Positions 32,696-41,919 are shown, counted from the stretch's first letter. The stretch is 64,000 bases of DNA from Afipia sp. GAS231 (GCF_900103365.1 NZ_LT629703.1:3844001-3908000); one strand, 5' to 3'. Made by a program: numbers and translations. The notes: generated from the sequence alone by a model not told the origin.

Positions 32696-34096
32696 TCACA
32701 CGATAATCTCGTTCAGTTCCTTGCCGGAATGTTCCGGCACCATCATGGTCACGCCGACCGCCATCGCGGCCATCAGCACGGGAATGCAGAGGAACGACAG
32801 CGTGAACGATCCGGCATATTGCTGAAGTGCGATGGTGACGAACGGGAACAGCACGAAGCCGACGAAATAGGCGATCGCCCACACCACGCCATTGGCCGCA
32901 CCCCGGATCCGGGTCGGAAACACTTCCGCGGTCAGCGTCGTGCTCGGCCCCCAGAAGCCGAGGAAGCCAAAACTCCAGGCCAGACCGAACACCCACATCA
33001 GCACGTGGTTGTCGGTCAGGACCCACAGCGTCAGGAAGATAGCGCCCTCGATCAGCGTCACGACGAAGGCCAGCCGGCGGCCGATCTTGTCGGCGAGCCA
33101 GCCCGCGACGCAGAGGCCGAGGAATCCCGAGAGGCCCCAGAACACGTAGAACAGGCTGTATTCGGCGGTCGACCAGTGTTTTTCGGTGGCGAGATAGAGC
33201 GGCATCCAGCCGCCGACGGTGCCGAAGATGCAGGTGCTGCAGCACGCCACGAACAGCGCCACCAGCGTGGCCGGCAGCGCGTCCGGCAGGAACGCCTGGC
33301 GGATGCCGACCGATTTGGCCTTGCCGAACCAGGTTTTGTCCTCGTCGCTGACGCTGCCGCCGCGCGACAATGTTTCCGCAATGCGCTGCTTGCGATCCTG
33401 CGCGCGCACCCAATAGGGCGATTCCGGGCAGGTGGCGCGAACGTAGATCGCCAGCAGTGCGATCACGCCGGGCACCATCACCGCGACCCGCCAACCGAAG
33501 TCGGCAGCGACCAATCCCGTAATGCCGCCCGCCAGCGATGCACCGAGACACCAGCTCGCGCGCGACGCGCTGATCACCCGGCCGCGCAGCCGCGCCGGCC
33601 AGGTTTCGGCAACCAGCATCGATCCGAGCGACCATTCGCCGTTGAGCGCGAAGCCGACCATCGATCGCGCGATCACGAACGTGGCAAAGGTCGGCGACAG
33701 GGCGACGACCGGCATCAACAACGAGAACATCGCGATGTTGACGGCGAGCAGCGTGCGGCGGCCGAGCCTGTCCGACAGCCACGGCCAGAAGTAAAGCCCG
33801 GCTATTCCGAAGAACAAGGCGATCTGTATGCCCGAACGATATTCGGGAATGGTGAGCGCGAATTCCTTGACCACCAGGGGCGAGATCAGCCCGAAGATCA
33901 CGCCGTCCATGCCGTCAAAACCCCAGCCCAGCGCGTTGGCGGAAGCAATATGCCAGTGTGTTTTGGTGAGTTCTTCGCTACCGGCGACGGCGCGGTAATT
34001 GGCGTTCTGAAGATGTTTCTGTTCGAGCGGTCCAACTTCTCCGCCCACCGGACTTGCCGCAGGTGCGGCTAATCCATCCGCAGTGATGCTGCTCAT
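32696..34096 (-). CDS. MFS transporter, sugar/aromatic acid:H+ symporter-like
   Basis: This 466-residue inner-membrane carrier has twelve predicted helices. The signature loop between helices 2 and 3 reads WLSDRLGRRTLLAVN, and the matching loop in the second half reads GWLADKIGRRLAFVV. GWGFDGMDGVIFGLISPLVV in helix 1 resembles the aromatic-acid/metabolite symporter group (AAHS/MHS), which uses a conserved Asp here. The ATG at 34096 has a strong GGGAGGA site 7 bases upstream. The longer frame back to 34321 runs into intergenic repeats and is rejected. The substrate cannot be deduced. It converges with the M20 peptidase gene. Confidence 0.88.
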   Translation of the reverse strand: MSSITADGLAAPAASPVGGEVGPLEQKHLQNANYRAVAGSEELTKTHWHIASANALGWGFDGMDGVIFGLISPLVVKEFALTIPEYRSGIQIALFFGIAGLYFWPWLSDRLGRRTLLAVNIAMFSLLMPVVALSPTFATFVIARSMVGFALNGEWSLGSMLVAETWPARLRGRVISASRASWCLGASLAGGITGLVAADFGWRVAVMVPGVIALLAIYVRATCPESPYWVRAQDRKQRIAETLSRGGSVSDEDKTWFGKAKSVGIRQAFLPDALPATLVALFVACCSTCIFGTVGGWMPLYLATEKHWSTAEYSLFYVFWGLSGFLGLCVAGWLADKIGRRLAFVVTLIEGAIFLTLWVLTDNHVLMWVFGLAWSFGFLGFWGPSTTLTAEVFPTRIRGAANGVVWAIAYFVGFVLFPFVTIALQQYAGSFTLSFLCIPVLMAAMAVGVTMMVPEHSGKELNEIIV

Positions 34097-34483
34097 GGTC
34101 GTCCTCCCGCATCGCGCCGCACCGTTGACGGCGCTTGTTGTCACCGGCTTTGTTTTTTGCGCGATGCCGGATGCGTCAGGCTGGACTAACTCGGAGGGTG
34201 CATCAAGAAGATTACTCGCGGCGGTGCACGCGTCATTTCCGCGAAGTGGAAATTGGAGGGAAGCTGTCGTCCCTGCGTTCGCAGGGACGACGATGTGGAG
34301 GGCGCACGGCTTACCCCGCACTTAGTTTCAAACATCACGATAAATTATTCGCCGAAACCACCCCCAGAACCTCCCGTAGCTCGGCCAACGACGGCGCAGT
34401 CGGACCCCCCTAAAGGCTCCGCCGCTGTCGTGACACGATCCGGCCGACATCCGTCGGTCACCTCATCAATCGGGAGATTATCC
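34097..34483. other. Intergenic region of 387 bases with one short hairpin repeat
   Basis: This lies between divergent MFS and fasciclin genes and should hold both promoters. A hairpin at 34266-34291 (GTCGTCCCTGC/GCAGGGACGAC, 4-base loop) looks like half of a known intergenic repeat type. No gene is convincing here; short frames are not supported by ribosome-binding sites. Confidence 0.5.
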
Positions 34484-35038
34484 ATGTCGAAGCGTATTGC
34501 ACTTCTGTCCGCCGCGGCCTTCAGCCTTCTCGCCCTGTCGGCCACCATCACTGCGCCGGCCAGCGCCGAAGAAAAGACCGTCATGGTCGGCGGCGCCGCG
34601 ATGTTCCCCTCCAAGAACATCGTTCAGAACGCCGTCAACTCCAAGGACCACACCACGCTGGTCGCCGCGGTGAAGGCCGCCGGCCTGGTCGACACGCTGG
34701 AAAGCAAGGGCCCGTTCACGGTGTTCGCGCCGACCAACGCCGCCTTCGGCAAGCTGCCGGCCGGCACCGTCGACACGCTGGTGAAGCCCGAGAACAAGGC
34801 GACCCTGACCAAGATCCTCACCTACCATGTGGTTCCCGGCAAGCTCGAGGCGTCGGACCTGACCGATGGCAAGAAGCTCAAGACCGCCGAAGGTGAGGAA
34901 CTGACCGTCAAGAAGGCCGACGGCAAGGTCTGGATCATCGACGCCAAGGGCGGTTCCTCGATGGTGACGATCTCGAACGTCAATCAGTCGAACGGCGTGA
35001 TCCATGTGGTCGATACCGTGCTGATGCCGGCGTCCTGA
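34484..35038 (+). CDS. Secreted fasciclin (FAS1) domain protein
   Basis: This 184-residue protein has a signal peptide (about 1-28, ending APASA before EEKT) and one FAS1 domain filling the rest. The FAS1 H1 motif is FTVFAPTNAAFGKLPAGTV and the H2 motif is LTKILTYHVVPGKLEASDL. The domain closes with SNGVIHVVDTVLMPAS. Such proteins are exported and implicated in adhesion or symbiosis in some rhizobia; that role is only suggested by family knowledge. The ATG follows CGGGAG by 9 bases. A textbook intrinsic terminator lies at 35082-35111, suggesting a monocistronic, well-expressed gene. Confidence 0.92.
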   Translation: MSKRIALLSAAAFSLLALSATITAPASAEEKTVMVGGAAMFPSKNIVQNAVNSKDHTTLVAAVKAAGLVDTLESKGPFTVFAPTNAAFGKLPAGTVDTLVKPENKATLTKILTYHVVPGKLEASDLTDGKKLKTAEGEELTVKKADGKVWIIDAKGGSSMVTISNVNQSNGVIHVVDTVLMPAS

Positions 35039-35081
35039 CTCCCGCGCGTCCCTGCATTGTCCCGGCAGGATGCGTAACGAG

Positions 35082-35111
35082 GCGAGCCGGGGCCACCCGG
35101 CTCGCTTTTTT
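35082..35111 (+). terminator. Intrinsic terminator after the fasciclin gene
   Basis: A perfect 10-base stem GCGAGCCGGG/CCCGGCTCGC with a 4-base loop is followed by six Ts. Confidence 0.9.
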
Positions 35112-35210
35112 GTGACCGCGAAACGCCGTCGTGCGTCGATTTGATCGCGTCATCCAGGTAACGGAATCCAGGTTCCCGGCGTATAAACCGGTATGAATTG
35201 CCTTCTTGTT

Positions 35211-35259
35211 TGACGCGTTTTCTTGACGTGAACCGGTATCCACTTCACGGGAAAACGCT
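35211..35259. repeat. Intergenic repeat family D, short form
   Basis: It starts TGACGCGTTTTCTTGACG and ends GAAAACGCT, with GAACCGGTATCCAC inside. Other copies are at 48052-48092, 49640-49728 and 51416-51528. It ends 16 bases before the cytochrome b start codon, so it may carry part of that promoter. Confidence 0.75.
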
Positions 35260-35275
35260 AGCGTGGAAAACAGCC

Positions 35276-35905
35276 ATGTCGACCTTGACCGTCAGCGACG
35301 AGCACGCCACAGCGACCCCGGCGAAAGTGATCCAGCCCGCCTGGGTGCGGGCGCTGCACTGGACCAACGCGGTCGCGATGGTGCTGATGATCATGTCGGG
35401 CTGGCAGATCTATAACGCCTCGCCGTTGTTCGGCTTCTCGTTCCCGCCCTCGATCACGCTGGGCGGCTGGCTCGGCGGCGCGCTGCTCTGGCACTTTGCC
35501 GCGATGTGGCTGTTGATGGTCAACGGCCTGATCTATCTGGCGCTCGGGTTTGCCACCGGCCGCTTCCGCAAGAAGCTGCTGCCGATCACGCCCGCGGGCG
35601 TGGTCTCCGATACCAAAGCAGCGCTGACCTTCAAGCTGTCGCACGACGACCTCAGCAAATACAATTCGGTGCAGAAGCTGCTCTACGCGGGAATTATCGT
35701 CGTCGGCATCGTCATCGTGCTGTCCGGCCTGTCGATCTGGAAACCGGTGCAGTTGCAATGGCTGACGGCGCTGTTCGGCGGCTACGACGTGGCCCGTTAC
35801 GTTCACTTCATCTGCATGGCGGCGATTGTCGCTTTCATGGTGGTTCATGTCGCGCTCGCCCTTCTGGTGCCGAAGAGCCTGCGCGCCATGATCATTGGCC
35901 GGTAA
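35276..35905 (+). CDS. Cytochrome b561-type membrane protein, probable electron donor to the Mo enzyme
   Basis: This 209-residue protein has four hydrophobic helices: AVAMVLMIMSGWQIY, LLWHFAAMWLLMVNGLIYLA, LLYAGIIVVGIVIVLSGLSI and HFICMAAIVAFMVVHVALAL. Histidines in RALHWTN, LLWHFAA, RYVHF and VVHVAL are placed as haem b ligands of the Ni/Fe-hydrogenase or cytochrome b561 type. It would take electrons from quinol and pass them to a periplasmic partner. The start at 35276 follows a repeat. The Mo-oxidoreductase gene begins 12 bases downstream, so the two are almost surely one operon. Confidence 0.88.
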   Translation: MSTLTVSDEHATATPAKVIQPAWVRALHWTNAVAMVLMIMSGWQIYNASPLFGFSFPPSITLGGWLGGALLWHFAAMWLLMVNGLIYLALGFATGRFRKKLLPITPAGVVSDTKAALTFKLSHDDLSKYNSVQKLLYAGIIVVGIVIVLSGLSIWKPVQLQWLTALFGGYDVARYVHFICMAAIVAFMVVHVALALLVPKSLRAMIIGR

Positions 35906-35917
35906 GGGAGCAAGATC

Positions 35918-36703
35918 ATGGGCCGCATGCGCAAACTTCTGATTCCGGGCGTCGACAAGAATCTGCTGGTCAGGGACGCCGCCAGGGCGATGCCGGACTT
36001 CACGCGGCGCCGCTTCATCACCGCAGGCGCCAGCCTCGGCGCGCTGACGCTGTTGACCGGCTGCGACGTCAAGGACAGTTTTTCCGCTGAGGAGATGCTG
36101 AAGCAGATTTCGAAATTCAACGACGGCGTGCAGGCCGCGATCTTCAATCCCAACGCGCTGGCGCCAACGTTTTCGGAAAAGGACATTACCAAGCCGTTTC
36201 CGTTCAACGCCTATTACGACATCGACGACGCGCCCGAGGTCGACGGCAAGAGCTGGAAGCTCGAAGTGCGCGGCCTCGTCGACAACAACAAGCCGTGGAC
36301 ACTGGAAGAATTGTACAAGCTGCCGCAGGTCAAGCAGATCACGCGCCATATCTGCGTCGAAGGTTGGAGCGCGATCGGAAGCTGGACCGGCACGCCGCTG
36401 CGCGATTTCCTGAAAATCATCGGCGCCGACACCCGCGCCAAATATGTCTGGTTCCAGTGCGCCGACAAGGACGGCTACAATTCGCCGCTCGACATGGCGA
36501 CTGCGCTGCATCCGCAGACCCAGATGACGTTCAAGTTCGCCGACGAGATATTGCCGCGCGCCTACGGTTTTCCGATGAAGATCCGGGTGCCGACCAAACT
36601 CGGCTTCAAGAACCCGAAATACGTCCTGTCGATGGAAGTCACCAACGACTACAAGGGCGGCTACTGGGAAGACCAGGGGTACAATTCGTTCAGCGGGAGT
36701 TGA
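35918..36703 (+). CDS. Molybdopterin-dependent oxidoreductase of the sulfite oxidase/MsrP fold, Tat-exported
   Basis: This 261-residue protein starts with a twin-arginine signal (TRRRFITAGASLGALTLLTGC). The signal ends in a Cys that could be a lipidation site, so the enzyme probably sits on the periplasmic face. The catalytic domain contains ITRHICVEGWSAIGSWTG, where the Cys should bind molybdenum, and RVPTKLGFKNPKYVLSMEV near the end. This pattern matches MsrP-type methionine-sulfoxide reductases and sulfite oxidase-like proteins. The partner upstream is a four-helix cytochrome b, not MsrQ as far as I can judge. The substrate is unknown. A family B repeat follows its stop codon. Confidence 0.88.
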   Translation: MGRMRKLLIPGVDKNLLVRDAARAMPDFTRRRFITAGASLGALTLLTGCDVKDSFSAEEMLKQISKFNDGVQAAIFNPNALAPTFSEKDITKPFPFNAYYDIDDAPEVDGKSWKLEVRGLVDNNKPWTLEELYKLPQVKQITRHICVEGWSAIGSWTGTPLRDFLKIIGADTRAKYVWFQCADKDGYNSPLDMATALHPQTQMTFKFADEILPRAYGFPMKIRVPTKLGFKNPKYVLSMEVTNDYKGGYWEDQGYNSFSGS

Positions 36704-36705
36704 AC

Positions 36706-36804
36706 CCTCGTGGTGAGGAGGCGCTCCGCAGGAGCGCCGTCTCGAACCATGAGGCCCCTATGTCGCCATCCTTCGAGACGCCGCTTCGCGGCTCCTCAGG
36801 ATGA
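36706..36804. repeat. Palindromic repeat, family B, overlapping the end of the MFS gene
   Basis: Elements GCGCTCC/GGAGCGC, CTCGAACCATGAGG, CATCCTTCGAGACG and GGCTCCTCAGGATGAGG occur in order. The copy at 44503-44600 shares the whole layout. The last five codons and TGA of the MFS gene (36796 on) are written in the TCAGGATGAGG part. Confidence 0.8.
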
Positions 36805-38016
36805 GGTTTGCGCGGGCAGCCTCCTCTGAAACGCCGCCAGCACCGCACCCAGCGCCAGCATCGCGGCCGAAACGTTCAGCGCGACCGACAGGCTGCCCAT
36901 CGCGTCGGTGATGGCGCCGACCGCGATCGGGCCCAGCGTCTGGCCGATGCCGAAGGAGATCGTCATCGCCGCGATCGCGGTCGGCCACGCCGCGGGCGGA
37001 TAGTTCATGCGGACGAAGGCGGTGGTCGAGCCGACCACGGCGAAGAACGCGACGCCGAACACCAGCGCTGACAGCGCCAATAGCCACACCGAGTGGCCGA
37101 AGATCGGCATCGCCGCGCCGATCGCGTTGACGCCGAGGATGACGGTGGTGGTGAGGCCGCCGCGATCGAGCGCGAGCACGCGCCGCCACACCCAAGGGGT
37201 CACGAAGGCGCTCAAGCCGATCAGGCTCCAGAACGCGCTTTGCGCTGCGGCGCCGCCGCCGGCATCGCGCACATAGGCGATCATGAAGGTCATGTAGGCG
37301 ATGTAGCCGGCACCGAACAGGAAGTAGGCGGCGAGATAGATCGCAACCGGCGCGATCGTGAATTTGGATTTGGCTGCCGTGGCGCCGGTGGCGTCGGCGT
37401 GCAGCGGCGCCAGCAGCAGCGGAATGGTCATGCCGACTGCCAGAAGGGTCATCGCCCACCACACGATCCACCACGAACCCGGCCCGAAGGCCTGCAGCAC
37501 GAACGGCGCCGCCAGACCCGAGGCCAGGATGCCGATGCCGGGTCCGGCATAGAACAGGCTCAGCAGAAAATTCGCCCGTTCGGGCCGCGACTGCGCGATC
37601 GTCGCGGCCAGCGCGCCGCCGCCGACGAATCCAGCCGCGGCGCCAACGCCGGCGAGGAGGCGAGCAAAACTCAGCACCACGAAATTACCTGACAGCGCGC
37701 AGAGCGCCAGCGACAGCACGCAGGCCAGCGTCCCCCAGCGCGCCGTAGCGGCGAGGCCGTAGCGCCGGATCACGCGCGAGACGAGCAGGGCGCCGGCGAG
37801 ATAGCCGGCCGCATTGATCGTGTTCATGAAGCCGGCGGCGGAATACGACCAGGCCAGCGAGTCGCGCATGTCAGGCAGCACCAGCGCATAGGCGAAGCGG
37901 CCGATGCCGAGACCGACGGTCGGCGCCAGCGACAGAATGAGGATCAGCCGCGCGGGATGCGGGTAAAGCTGGTGAACATCAGGGGATTTCACGGAAAACT
38001 CCGGCAGGGGCCGCAT
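36796..38016 (-). CDS. MFS transporter, YbfB/YjiJ-like
   Basis: This inner-membrane protein of about 406 residues has twelve helices. The first reads LILSLAPTVGLGIGRFAYALVLPDMRD, which in pieces matches the YbfB/YjiJ family (GxGRFAYxxLLPxM). Another family feature is [20 protein letters not shown] in helix 4. I used the ATG at 38016 because the track start is a TTG four codons earlier; neither has a good Shine-Dalgarno. The substrate is unknown. Its last residues and stop come from a family B repeat, so its natural C-terminus may be slightly changed. It converges with the Mo-oxidoreductase gene. Confidence 0.85.
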   Translation of the reverse strand: MRPLPEFSVKSPDVHQLYPHPARLILILSLAPTVGLGIGRFAYALVLPDMRDSLAWSYSAAGFMNTINAAGYLAGALLVSRVIRRYGLAATARWGTLACVLSLALCALSGNFVVLSFARLLAGVGAAAGFVGGGALAATIAQSRPERANFLLSLFYAGPGIGILASGLAAPFVLQAFGPGSWWIVWWAMTLLAVGMTIPLLLAPLHADATGATAAKSKFTIAPVAIYLAAYFLFGAGYIAYMTFMIAYVRDAGGGAAAQSAFWSLIGLSAFVTPWVWRRVLALDRGGLTTTVILGVNAIGAAMPIFGHSVWLLALSALVFGVAFFAVVGSTTAFVRMNYPPAAWPTAIAAMTISFGIGQTLGPIAVGAITDAMGSLSVALNVSAAMLALGAVLAAFQRRLPAQTSS

Positions 38017-38161
38017 TGTGACAGGCAAAGCCTGCGTTGCACAGCCGGCCGGTTCGCAACGGTGTCTTGTTATTCGCGCAACGACCGAAAAGTGCCAACA
38101 GCAGAATTCGCGGTGGCGGCCTACGCGATCAAATCGCTGGTGCCGCGAGACAAGACGCCGC

Positions 38162-39931
38162 TCACTCGGGAAGTCCTGCTTTGCGGAGGCCGTCGATATA
38201 CAATTGAAGCCCCGGTAGGTCGCCGTGCGGTACCCGTTCAGAAATGCGAAAACCGGGTTCGAGTTCGAGCAGACCGGCTACGGCCTCCCTTGCCTCTGCT
38301 TCGCGTCCCAGATGAGCCAGAGCCGATGCGAGGCAGCGATAAGCGAAGGGATAGAGCGGATTCTGGCGGGCGGCCTTCCTGGCTGCCGAGACGGCCTCAT
38401 CGAAACGACGAAGACCGATGAATGCAACGCCCATTCCTGCAAACGTTGAAAAAAGCAACGGATCAAACGGGCTTAGTCGAATGCGGCGCTCAAAGCTCCG
38501 GATTGCCTCTTCGGGCTGCCCCGCCATCAGGTAGGCGAAACCCCGCTGGTCCCATACGCGGGATGAATTGGGGTTTAGGGTGACCGCACGGTCCACCATC
38601 TCCCTCGCCGTATCGTAATCGTCAGAGAAGGAAGCGGTTGCGTTGCCAAGCACACTCAATGCGAAAGTGGCGTTCCCGTCGATACTGAGTGCCAACCGGA
38701 GCAGCCGCAATCCTTCCGCAATTTCCGACTTCGGATCGGCCGCCCATCCCAGGCGTGCATTTCGCAGGTGGCACTCCGCTGCAAGGGTAGCGGCAAAGCT
38801 GCTCCGAGGGTCAATCTCCAACGCGCGCGAGGCAAGCCGAAAGCTCTCGGCCGATCCGTCCCGGGTCCATGACAGGAGGTGTTGTGCTCGAAGACAGAGG
38901 TCGTAGGCGCTGAAGTTGTTCGGCCGACGCGCCGCCAAGGCCATTTCGGTTTGAAGCAATTTTGGCTGGATGGCAGAAACAACGTTCACCGCCACCTCGT
39001 CCTGCAGCGCAAAAACATCGGTTAGATCACCTTCAAATCGATCAGCCCAAAGGTGCGCGCCGGTCATGGCATCAATCAATTGGCCGGCAATGCGGACTTT
39101 GCCGGCTGCCTTGCGCACACTTCCTTCCAGGACGTAGCGAACACCGAGCTCGCGCCCGACCTGTTTGATATCGACGGCCCTCCCTTTGTAGGTAAAGCTC
39201 GAATTGCGCGCGATCACGAACAGGGATTTGAACCGCGACAAGGCGGTGATGATTTCGTCCACCATGCCATCCGCGAAATAGTCCTGCTCCGGATCACCAC
39301 TCATATTCTGGAACGGCAAGACCGCGATGGAAGGCTTATCGGGAAGGGCGAGCGGTTCAGCGTCGTCAGGGGGCAGGCGGTTCGGCACAAATGGCACGGC
39401 GGGACCGGTTGGAATGCGCCAGACGCGCATCGGTTCGGCGATATTCTTCAGGGATCGCGAACCTGTATCCTCAAAGGTAATATCCACCTTGCCGCGAATT
39501 TGCCGATGGGCATCGTCGGAGATGCTGACACCGCCGGGTTCCGCGAGCCCTTCGAGACGCACCGCAATATTGACCCCATCACCAAAGATATCGTCGGCTT
39601 CGATAATGATGTCACCGACGTGAATGCCGATGCGGAGTTCGATCCGCTTGTCCTGCGGCACGTCGGTATTTCGCTTGGCCACGCCGCGCTGAACTTCGAC
39701 GGCGCATCGCACGGCGTCGACGACGCTGGCGAACTCAACCAGAGCACCGTCCCCGGTATTCTTGACGATGCGTCCGTGATGCTCGCTGATTTTGGGATCG
39801 AAAAGCGTCTTTCTAAGAGCTTTCAGTCGCGCCAGCGTGCCTACTTCGTCGATCCCTATCAAGCGGCAAGAGCCCACGACATCCGCCGCCAGAATAGCCG
39901 CCAGTCGCCGCTCTACGTGCTCGCTGCTCAA
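38162..39931 (-). CDS. Adenylate cyclase fused to a TolB-like and TPR region
   Basis: This 589-residue protein starts at a TTG at 39931 with a GGGGG tract nearby. The N-terminal class III cyclase domain (about 8-175) has AAILAADVVG with the first metal Asp and KNTGDGALVEF with the second. The usual DVVGYSRL is DVVGSCRL here. A middle domain (about 200-330) has SIAVLPFQNMSGDPEQDYFADG and GVRYVLEGSVRKAAGKVRIA, typical of rhizobial cyclase-TPR proteins. C-terminal TPR-like repeats follow (for example EEAIRSFERRIRLSPFDPL). The protein probably makes cAMP under control of the repeat part. It is divergent from the VOC gene. Confidence 0.88.
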   Translation of the reverse strand: MSSEHVERRLAAILAADVVGSCRLIGIDEVGTLARLKALRKTLFDPKISEHHGRIVKNTGDGALVEFASVVDAVRCAVEVQRGVAKRNTDVPQDKRIELRIGIHVGDIIIEADDIFGDGVNIAVRLEGLAEPGGVSISDDAHRQIRGKVDITFEDTGSRSLKNIAEPMRVWRIPTGPAVPFVPNRLPPDDAEPLALPDKPSIAVLPFQNMSGDPEQDYFADGMVDEIITALSRFKSLFVIARNSSFTYKGRAVDIKQVGRELGVRYVLEGSVRKAAGKVRIAGQLIDAMTGAHLWADRFEGDLTDVFALQDEVAVNVVSAIQPKLLQTEMALAARRPNNFSAYDLCLRAQHLLSWTRDGSAESFRLASRALEIDPRSSFAATLAAECHLRNARLGWAADPKSEIAEGLRLLRLALSIDGNATFALSVLGNATASFSDDYDTAREMVDRAVTLNPNSSRVWDQRGFAYLMAGQPEEAIRSFERRIRLSPFDPLLFSTFAGMGVAFIGLRRFDEAVSAARKAARQNPLYPFAYRCLASALAHLGREAEAREAVAGLLELEPGFRISERVPHGDLPGLQLYIDGLRKAGLPE

Positions 39932-40084
39932 GACGCACCCCCGGTCGGGGAAACTGGATGCATCTATACCAGAATGGTGGGCCGATGTCCGGTTTTGCCG
40001 GCGCCGTATTCAGGCCGACGGCGGCGGTGTATCGGTTGCAACCCGTACCATCCCCAAACCGTTTTCAAACCCTTGGAGCTCCGC

Positions 40085-40495
40085 ATGCGCGCCGCACCGT
40101 TTCTCTATTTCAACGGCGATTGCGAAAGCGCGCTGCAATTCTACCAGGCCTGCGGCCTCGGCAAGATTGTGGAGCTCAGGCGAATCGAAGGGACCCCGCT
40201 GGCGGAACGCGATGGCCCGGCCTGGAATCAGAAAGTGCTGTTTTCCCGTTTCGAAGGCCCTGGACTTCGTCTCTGCGCATCCGACGGTGCCGATTCAGAG
40301 CCGATGAAGGGATGCGCCATCTTCCTCGAAGCTGACGACGCCGGTACGGCCGAGAAGCTGTTCGACGCGTTGTCCGCTGGCGGGCGGATCACCGTTGCGT
40401 TCAAGAAGCAGTTTTGGGGCGATCACTACGGCAACTTCACCGACAAATTCGGCGTTCAATGGGCGGTTGGCAGTGCGGTCAAAGCCAGCGAATAA
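40085..40495 (+). CDS. VOC-family protein (PhnB/glyoxalase-like)
   Basis: This 136-residue protein has the start pattern PFLYFNGDCESALQFYQACG, typical of PhnB-like VOC proteins. A second half contains EKLFDALSAGGRITVAFKKQFWGDHYGNFTDKFG in pieces, which is the diagnostic WG..YG..TDkFG strand. Metal ligands and activity differ widely in the family, and no substrate is known for most members. The ATG at 40085 was chosen because it starts the VOC strand; upstream reading frame is shadow of the cyclase. It stands alone, divergent from the cyclase-TPR gene. Confidence 0.88.
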   Translation: MRAAPFLYFNGDCESALQFYQACGLGKIVELRRIEGTPLAERDGPAWNQKVLFSRFEGPGLRLCASDGADSEPMKGCAIFLEADDAGTAEKLFDALSAGGRITVAFKKQFWGDHYGNFTDKFGVQWAVGSAVKASE

Positions 40496-40600
40496 GGCCG
40501 TGCACATGGACCTGCGCGCCCAGCGCAATTGTCGCCCGTGCAAGCCGCCTTGCCAATCGGCTTCGGGCGTTTTAGCACTCCCGCGCGCTGCGACAGTGGT

Positions 40601-40719
40601 CGTCATGCCCGGGCAGAAGTGCGAAGCACGTCTTCGCACTAGGTGACCCGGGCATCCACGCCCTTCCTGCTTGCTGCGCCAAAGACGTGGATGGCCGGGA
40701 CAAGCCCGGCCATGACGGG
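40601..40719. repeat. Palindromic repeat, family E, directly upstream of leuB
   Basis: GTCATGCCCGGGC opens, GTGCGAAG/CTTCGCAC is an inner stem and GCCCGGCCATGAC closes the element. It ends 18 bases before the leuB start codon, so leuB transcription must cross or start within it. Confidence 0.75.
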
Positions 40720-40737
40720 CTGAACGAGGACATATTC

Positions 40738-41850
40738 ATGGCGACCCATAAACTGCTGCTTCTCTCCGGCGACGGCATCGGCCCCGAAGTGATGGGCGAG
40801 GTGAAACGCCTGATCGACTGGATCAACGCGGCAGGCATCGCGCGTTTCGAGACCGAGCAGGGGCTGGTCGGCGGCTCCGCCTATGACGCGCACAAGGTTT
40901 CCATCAGCGAGGGCGACATGGCCAAGGCCACAGCCGCCGACGCCGTGATCTTCGGCGCGGTGGGCGGTCCGAAGTGGGACAGCGTGCCCTATGAGGTGCG
41001 GCCCGAAGCCGGGCTGTTGCGGCTGCGCAAGGATCTCGGCCTGTTCGCCAACCTGCGTCCGGCGGTGTGCTACCCGGCGCTGGCGGAGGCCTCCAGCCTG
41101 AAGCGCGAGATCGTCGAAGGCCTCGACATCATGATCGTGCGCGAACTCACCGGCGGCGTGTATTTCGGCGAGCCGAAGACCATCACCGATCTCGGCAACG
41201 GCCAGAAGCGCGCCATCGATACCCAGGTCTACGACACCTACGAGATCGAGCGCATCGCCCGCGTCGCGTTTGACCTGGCGCGCAAGCGCCGCAACAAGCT
41301 GACCTCGATGGAAAAGCGCAACGTCATGAAGTCAGGCGTGCTCTGGAACGAGGTGGTGACGCAGGTGCATGCCCGCGAATACAAGGATGTCACGCTAGAA
41401 CATCAGCTCGCCGATTCCGGCGGCATGAATCTGGTGAAGGCGCCGAAGCAGTTCGACGTCATCGTTACCGACAATCTGTTCGGCGACATGCTCAGCGATA
41501 TCGCGGCGATGCTGACGGGATCTCTCGGCATGCTGCCGTCGGCCTCGCTCGGCGAAATCGACGCCAAGACCAAAAAGCGCCGCTCGCTGTTCGAGCCGGT
41601 GCACGGCTCGGCGCCTGACATTGCCGGCAAAGGCCTCGCCAATCCGATCGCGATGATTTCCTCGTTTGCGATGGCGCTGCGCTATTCGTTCGACATGGGC
41701 GATCTCGCCGACAAGATCGAAGCCGCGATCGCCGCCGTGCTGGCGAGCGGGCTGCGCACCGCCGACATCAAGTCCGAGGGCACCACCGCGGCCAGCACTA
41801 CGCAGATGGGCGATGCGATTTTGAAGGAATTGCAGAAGCTGCACGCGTAA
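40738..41850 (+). CDS. leuB: 3-isopropylmalate dehydrogenase
   Basis: This 370-residue enzyme oxidatively decarboxylates 3-isopropylmalate with NAD in leucine synthesis. It has [17 protein letters not shown] at the start and VGGPKWD near residue 77. [14 protein letters not shown] is the substrate loop, and [20 protein letters not shown] carries the metal Asp residues. [19 protein letters not shown] is the NAD-binding segment. All are standard. GAGGA lies 9 bases before the ATG at 40738; the track extension upstream is repeat sequence. A hairpin with T-run follows at 41869-41898. leuC and leuD lie 6-11 kb away on the opposite strand. Confidence 0.98.
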   Translation: MATHKLLLLSGDGIGPEVMGEVKRLIDWINAAGIARFETEQGLVGGSAYDAHKVSISEGDMAKATAADAVIFGAVGGPKWDSVPYEVRPEAGLLRLRKDLGLFANLRPAVCYPALAEASSLKREIVEGLDIMIVRELTGGVYFGEPKTITDLGNGQKRAIDTQVYDTYEIERIARVAFDLARKRRNKLTSMEKRNVMKSGVLWNEVVTQVHAREYKDVTLEHQLADSGGMNLVKAPKQFDVIVTDNLFGDMLSDIAAMLTGSLGMLPSASLGEIDAKTKKRRSLFEPVHGSAPDIAGKGLANPIAMISSFAMALRYSFDMGDLADKIEAAIAAVLASGLRTADIKSEGTTAASTTQMGDAILKELQKLHA

Positions 41851-41868
41851 GCGTTCCACGCACCAAAC

Positions 41869-41898
41869 AAAAAGCCCGGTCGTGAGACCGGGCTTTTT
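41869..41898. terminator. Bidirectional terminator between leuB and the 126-residue secreted protein gene
   Basis: AGCCCGGTC/GACCGGGCT with a 4-base loop is flanked by five As and five Ts, serving both converging genes. Confidence 0.9.
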
Positions 41899-41919
41899 CT
41901 TGAAGCGAAGTGGTCGCGA

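Noticed and set aside
39053..40084. Upstream extension of the VOC protein
   Set aside because: It is antisense to the cyclase-TPR gene; the VOC fold begins at 40085.
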